Assembly (NCBI RefSeq): GCF_017893965.1 | Contig: NZ_CP054142.1 | Coordinates: 1,550,001-1,614,000 of the forward strand | Direction: 5' to 3' | Length of the DNA stretch: 64,000 nucleotides | From: Treponema parvum | Lineage (GTDB): Bacteria > Spirochaetota > Spirochaetia > Treponematales > Treponemataceae | In this document: positions 62,548-64,000 of the stretch, one piece after another | How the letters are laid out: the number at the start of each line of letters is the position of its first letter | How positions within the stretch are numbered: position 1 is the first letter of the stretch | Notes under the pieces: model-generated | The model's database searches: none | What the model was told of the DNA's origin: nothing | The model's input: only the letters and a program-made list of their open reading frames with translations | Position numbers and translations under genes: made by a program

Positions 62548-63543
62548 CTAGAATCCAAAACTATCAACGTTTTCCTTCGTGATATCCACTATGGCGTCGA
62601 CCTTGATCACATCGCCGTCGATCACCACCTTCCCGATGCCTGGGATCTCTTTAAGTTCTGAGATCTTTCCACCGTCGAGCATGTATTTCGCAACCCAGTT
62701 CAAAGCATAGCCCGCATCTTTCGGATCCCACAAGATCCCTTTAGTCATAGACCCTTCCTTCAGATACGGCGCGCCATGTCCCGGTATGACGTTACCGACG
62801 ACGGTAACCTTACCTGCCAAGCCTTTTTCCTTCAATGCTTGAGCCGCTCCCGGAGGCCCGAGGCTCCCGAATCCGACTATACCGTCGAGATCAGGGTAGG
62901 TCTTGAGCAATTCCAAGGTCTTCTGCTTCGATAATTCCTGATCTTCCCCACAAGGAATCCTTTCTGTCACTAATTTCAAACCGGGATACTTCGCCTTGGC
63001 ATATTTGATTCCCTCATCCGCCCAGAGATTATGCAAAGGCACGGTCAAGCCTCCTACAAATATCGCATACTTTCCGGAAGTTCCCATACCTTCCACCAGC
63101 ATATCCCAAGTTCGCCGAGCAAAGGCGACGTTATCTATCAGTTCGATATCGACATCCTTCCCGGCCTGGTCGGGAGATTCGTGGGTGAGAATCAAAATGC
63201 CGTGTTCCCTAGCCTTGTTGAATACCGGTTCGAGCGCCCTTGCATCATTCGGGGTAATACAGATTGCGTCTACGTCCTTGCTGATCAGGTCCTCGACCAT
63301 CTTCACCTGCTGCGCAGGATCCGCATCGGAAGGCCCGATTTGATAGGCATTCAAGCCTAGATCTTTTTTGGCGGCTTTTACGCCTTCCTCCAGTCTGTTG
63401 AACCATGGAATTCCTGTGATCTTGACTACCGTCACCACTTCATACGTATCCGCAGAGTCCTTTTGCCCACTAGCGAATACGGACGGCGTTGCGATAAGCA
63501 GCAGCAAGATTGCAAAAACACCAATCCACGAGATTTTGCGCAT
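62548..63543 (-). CDS. rhaS: sugar ABC transporter substrate-binding protein (RhaS-like)
   Basis: A 331-residue periplasmic binding protein with signal peptide and a mature start near ASGQKD. The N-lobe VVTVVKITGIPWFNRLEEGV is characteristic of rhamnose and AI-2 binding proteins; DADPAQQVKMVEDLISKDVDAICITPND and the C-terminal EIPGIGKVVIDGDVI also fit that family. Rhamnose is favoured over AI-2 because the kinase in the operon is RhaB. GGAGGAAT precedes ATG 63543. The class II aldolase gene ends 48 bases upstream, with a 17-base palindrome between. Confidence 0.88.
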   Translation of the reverse strand: MRKISWIGVFAILLLLIATPSVFASGQKDSADTYEVVTVVKITGIPWFNRLEEGVKAAKKDLGLNAYQIGPSDADPAQQVKMVEDLISKDVDAICITPNDARALEPVFNKAREHGILILTHESPDQAGKDVDIELIDNVAFARRTWDMLVEGMGTSGKYAIFVGGLTVPLHNLWADEGIKYAKAKYPGLKLVTERIPCGEDQELSKQKTLELLKTYPDLDGIVGFGSLGPPGAAQALKEKGLAGKVTVVGNVIPGHGAPYLKEGSMTKGILWDPKDAGYALNWVAKYMLDGGKISELKEIPGIGKVVIDGDVIKVDAIVDITKENVDSFGF

Positions 63544-63566
63544 ACCATTCCTCCTTTTTTAATAAC

Positions 63567-63583
63567 TTCGACCGACGGTCGAA
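63567..63583. promoter_or_regulatory. 17-base perfect palindrome upstream of rhaS
   Basis: TTCGACCGACGGTCGAA has eight-base arms about a central A. It lies in the 48-base gap between the aldolase stop and rhaS start. No T-run follows on either strand, so an operator or an mRNA stabilising hairpin is more likely than a terminator. Confidence 0.6.
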
Positions 63584-63591
63584 ACGCATAC

Positions 63592-64000
63592 CTATTTTCC
63601 CTGTCCGTAGCTGTTTTTTACGAAATACTGCATCGCACGAATATCTTCTTCACTGATCAGATGAGGGGTCCCCAAAAGTTTCGCATAAATGAAAATCTGC
63701 GCGGATTTCTCTACTACATGGCAAACTTTCAGCGCAGACGGGATATCGGCTCCGACGCAGACAGTACCATGGTTTGGAATCAGAACGGCGTTTCTGTCTC
63801 CAAGACCTTCGACAACATTCTCCGCCAGTTCCAGTGTTCCCGGAAGCGAATACTTGCAGTTGATGATCTTATCTCCTACGATTTGAACAAAATCCTCGCT
63901 GATTCCCGGAATATCTTGCCCTGTCACACCGAAAACGCTTGAATATATCGGATGAGTGTGAATTACCGAATTCACATCCGGCCGAGCATTCATGATCGCA
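63592..64000 (-). CDS. class II aldolase/adducin family protein (FucA-like), truncated by window end
   Basis: The visible 136 codons are the C-terminal part of a class II aldolase and run off the window. Zinc-binding His residues lie in VIHTHPIYS, and the third in IPNHGTVCVG; the segment NARPDVNSV before HTH is the normal family interior, so Met at 63993 is not the start. The type is nearer to L-fuculose-phosphate aldolase than to the larger RhaD at 11.5 kb. It lies upstream of the rhaSTPQ-like operon and probably belongs to it, providing a second aldolase for deoxy-sugar phosphates. Confidence 0.82.
   Translation of the reverse strand, partial: AIMNARPDVNSVIHTHPIYSSVFGVTGQDIPGISEDFVQIVGDKIINCKYSLPGTLELAENVVEGLGDRNAVLIPNHGTVCVGADIPSALKVCHVVEKSAQIFIYAKLLGTPHLISEEDIRAMQYFVKNSYGQGK

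Noticed and set aside
62548-63543. AI-2 (LsrB) receptor
   Set aside because: The N-terminal motif is shared by AI-2 and rhamnose receptors, but the operon has RhaB and no LsrF/LsrG-type genes.

Overview
The window reads as chromosomal DNA of a host-associated spirochaete, most likely a Treponema; I do not assign a species. The basis is the gene content taken together: clpP-clpX beside glpP/glpK, a compact sufCBD set, PEGA-like and M23 envelope proteins, and solute-binding proteins whose mature ends start FA(A/S)G(Q/S)K(E/D). No rRNA, tRNA, CRISPR array, replication origin or intact insertion sequence was found. Base composition is mosaic: core genes are mixed, about 30.4-35.9 kb is clearly richer in G/C-ending codons, the 57.5-64 kb sugar operon is moderately so, and about 36.0-38.7 kb is AT-rich.

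Layout. 0-3.6 kb: end of clpP, clpX, glpP and glpK (proteolysis, glycerol uptake). 3.6-10 kb: CitA/CitB-like two-component system divergent from a Fe3+/phosphonate-type ABC importer. 10-16.3 kb: an Omp85/TpsB-like barrel, then rhaD, rhaA, an aminotransferase and pncB on the minus strand. 16.5-21.6 kb: sufCBD, cysK and hinT. 21.9-29 kb: GntR/FCD regulator divergent from a TRAP transporter (dctPQM) followed by an oxidoreductase trio (two FAD proteins plus DUF1667). 29.4-30.4 kb: a VapBC-like antitoxin with a broken PIN toxin and degraded spacer. 30.4-36 kb: a minus-strand cargo of TAXI-TRAP binding protein, fused TRAP permease, URO-D-family protein and L-cysteine-desulfidase-like protein. 36-40.3 kb: DeoR-type regulator, methylmalonate-semialdehyde dehydrogenase and a MATE exporter. 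40.4-45.4 kb: thrA, a DAHP synthase-prephenate dehydratase fusion and ilvN, all with ACT domains. 45.6-57.4 kb: large unknown exported protein, deoC, MBL hydrolase, ferredoxin, envelope genes, PBP1A, a ParB-domain protein with a hydrophobic tail, and tyrS. 57.5-64 kb: a rhaSTPQ-like sugar importer with rhamnulokinase and a class II aldolase cut by the window end.

Working together: the two rhamnose blocks complement each other (uptake and kinase at 57.5-64 kb, isomerase and rhamnulose-phosphate aldolase at 11.5-13.7 kb). The ACT-domain operon puts three allosterically controlled branch points of amino-acid synthesis on one transcript. The two TRAP cargoes each join uptake of an unknown organic acid to redox or lyase enzymes. 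The most novel candidates are the TAXI/URO-D/desulfidase cargo, the ACT-domain operon with its fusion enzyme, three contiguous 11-bp operator-like repeats before the aldehyde dehydrogenase, several apparently leaderless or near-leaderless genes, and the membrane-tailed ParB-domain protein.
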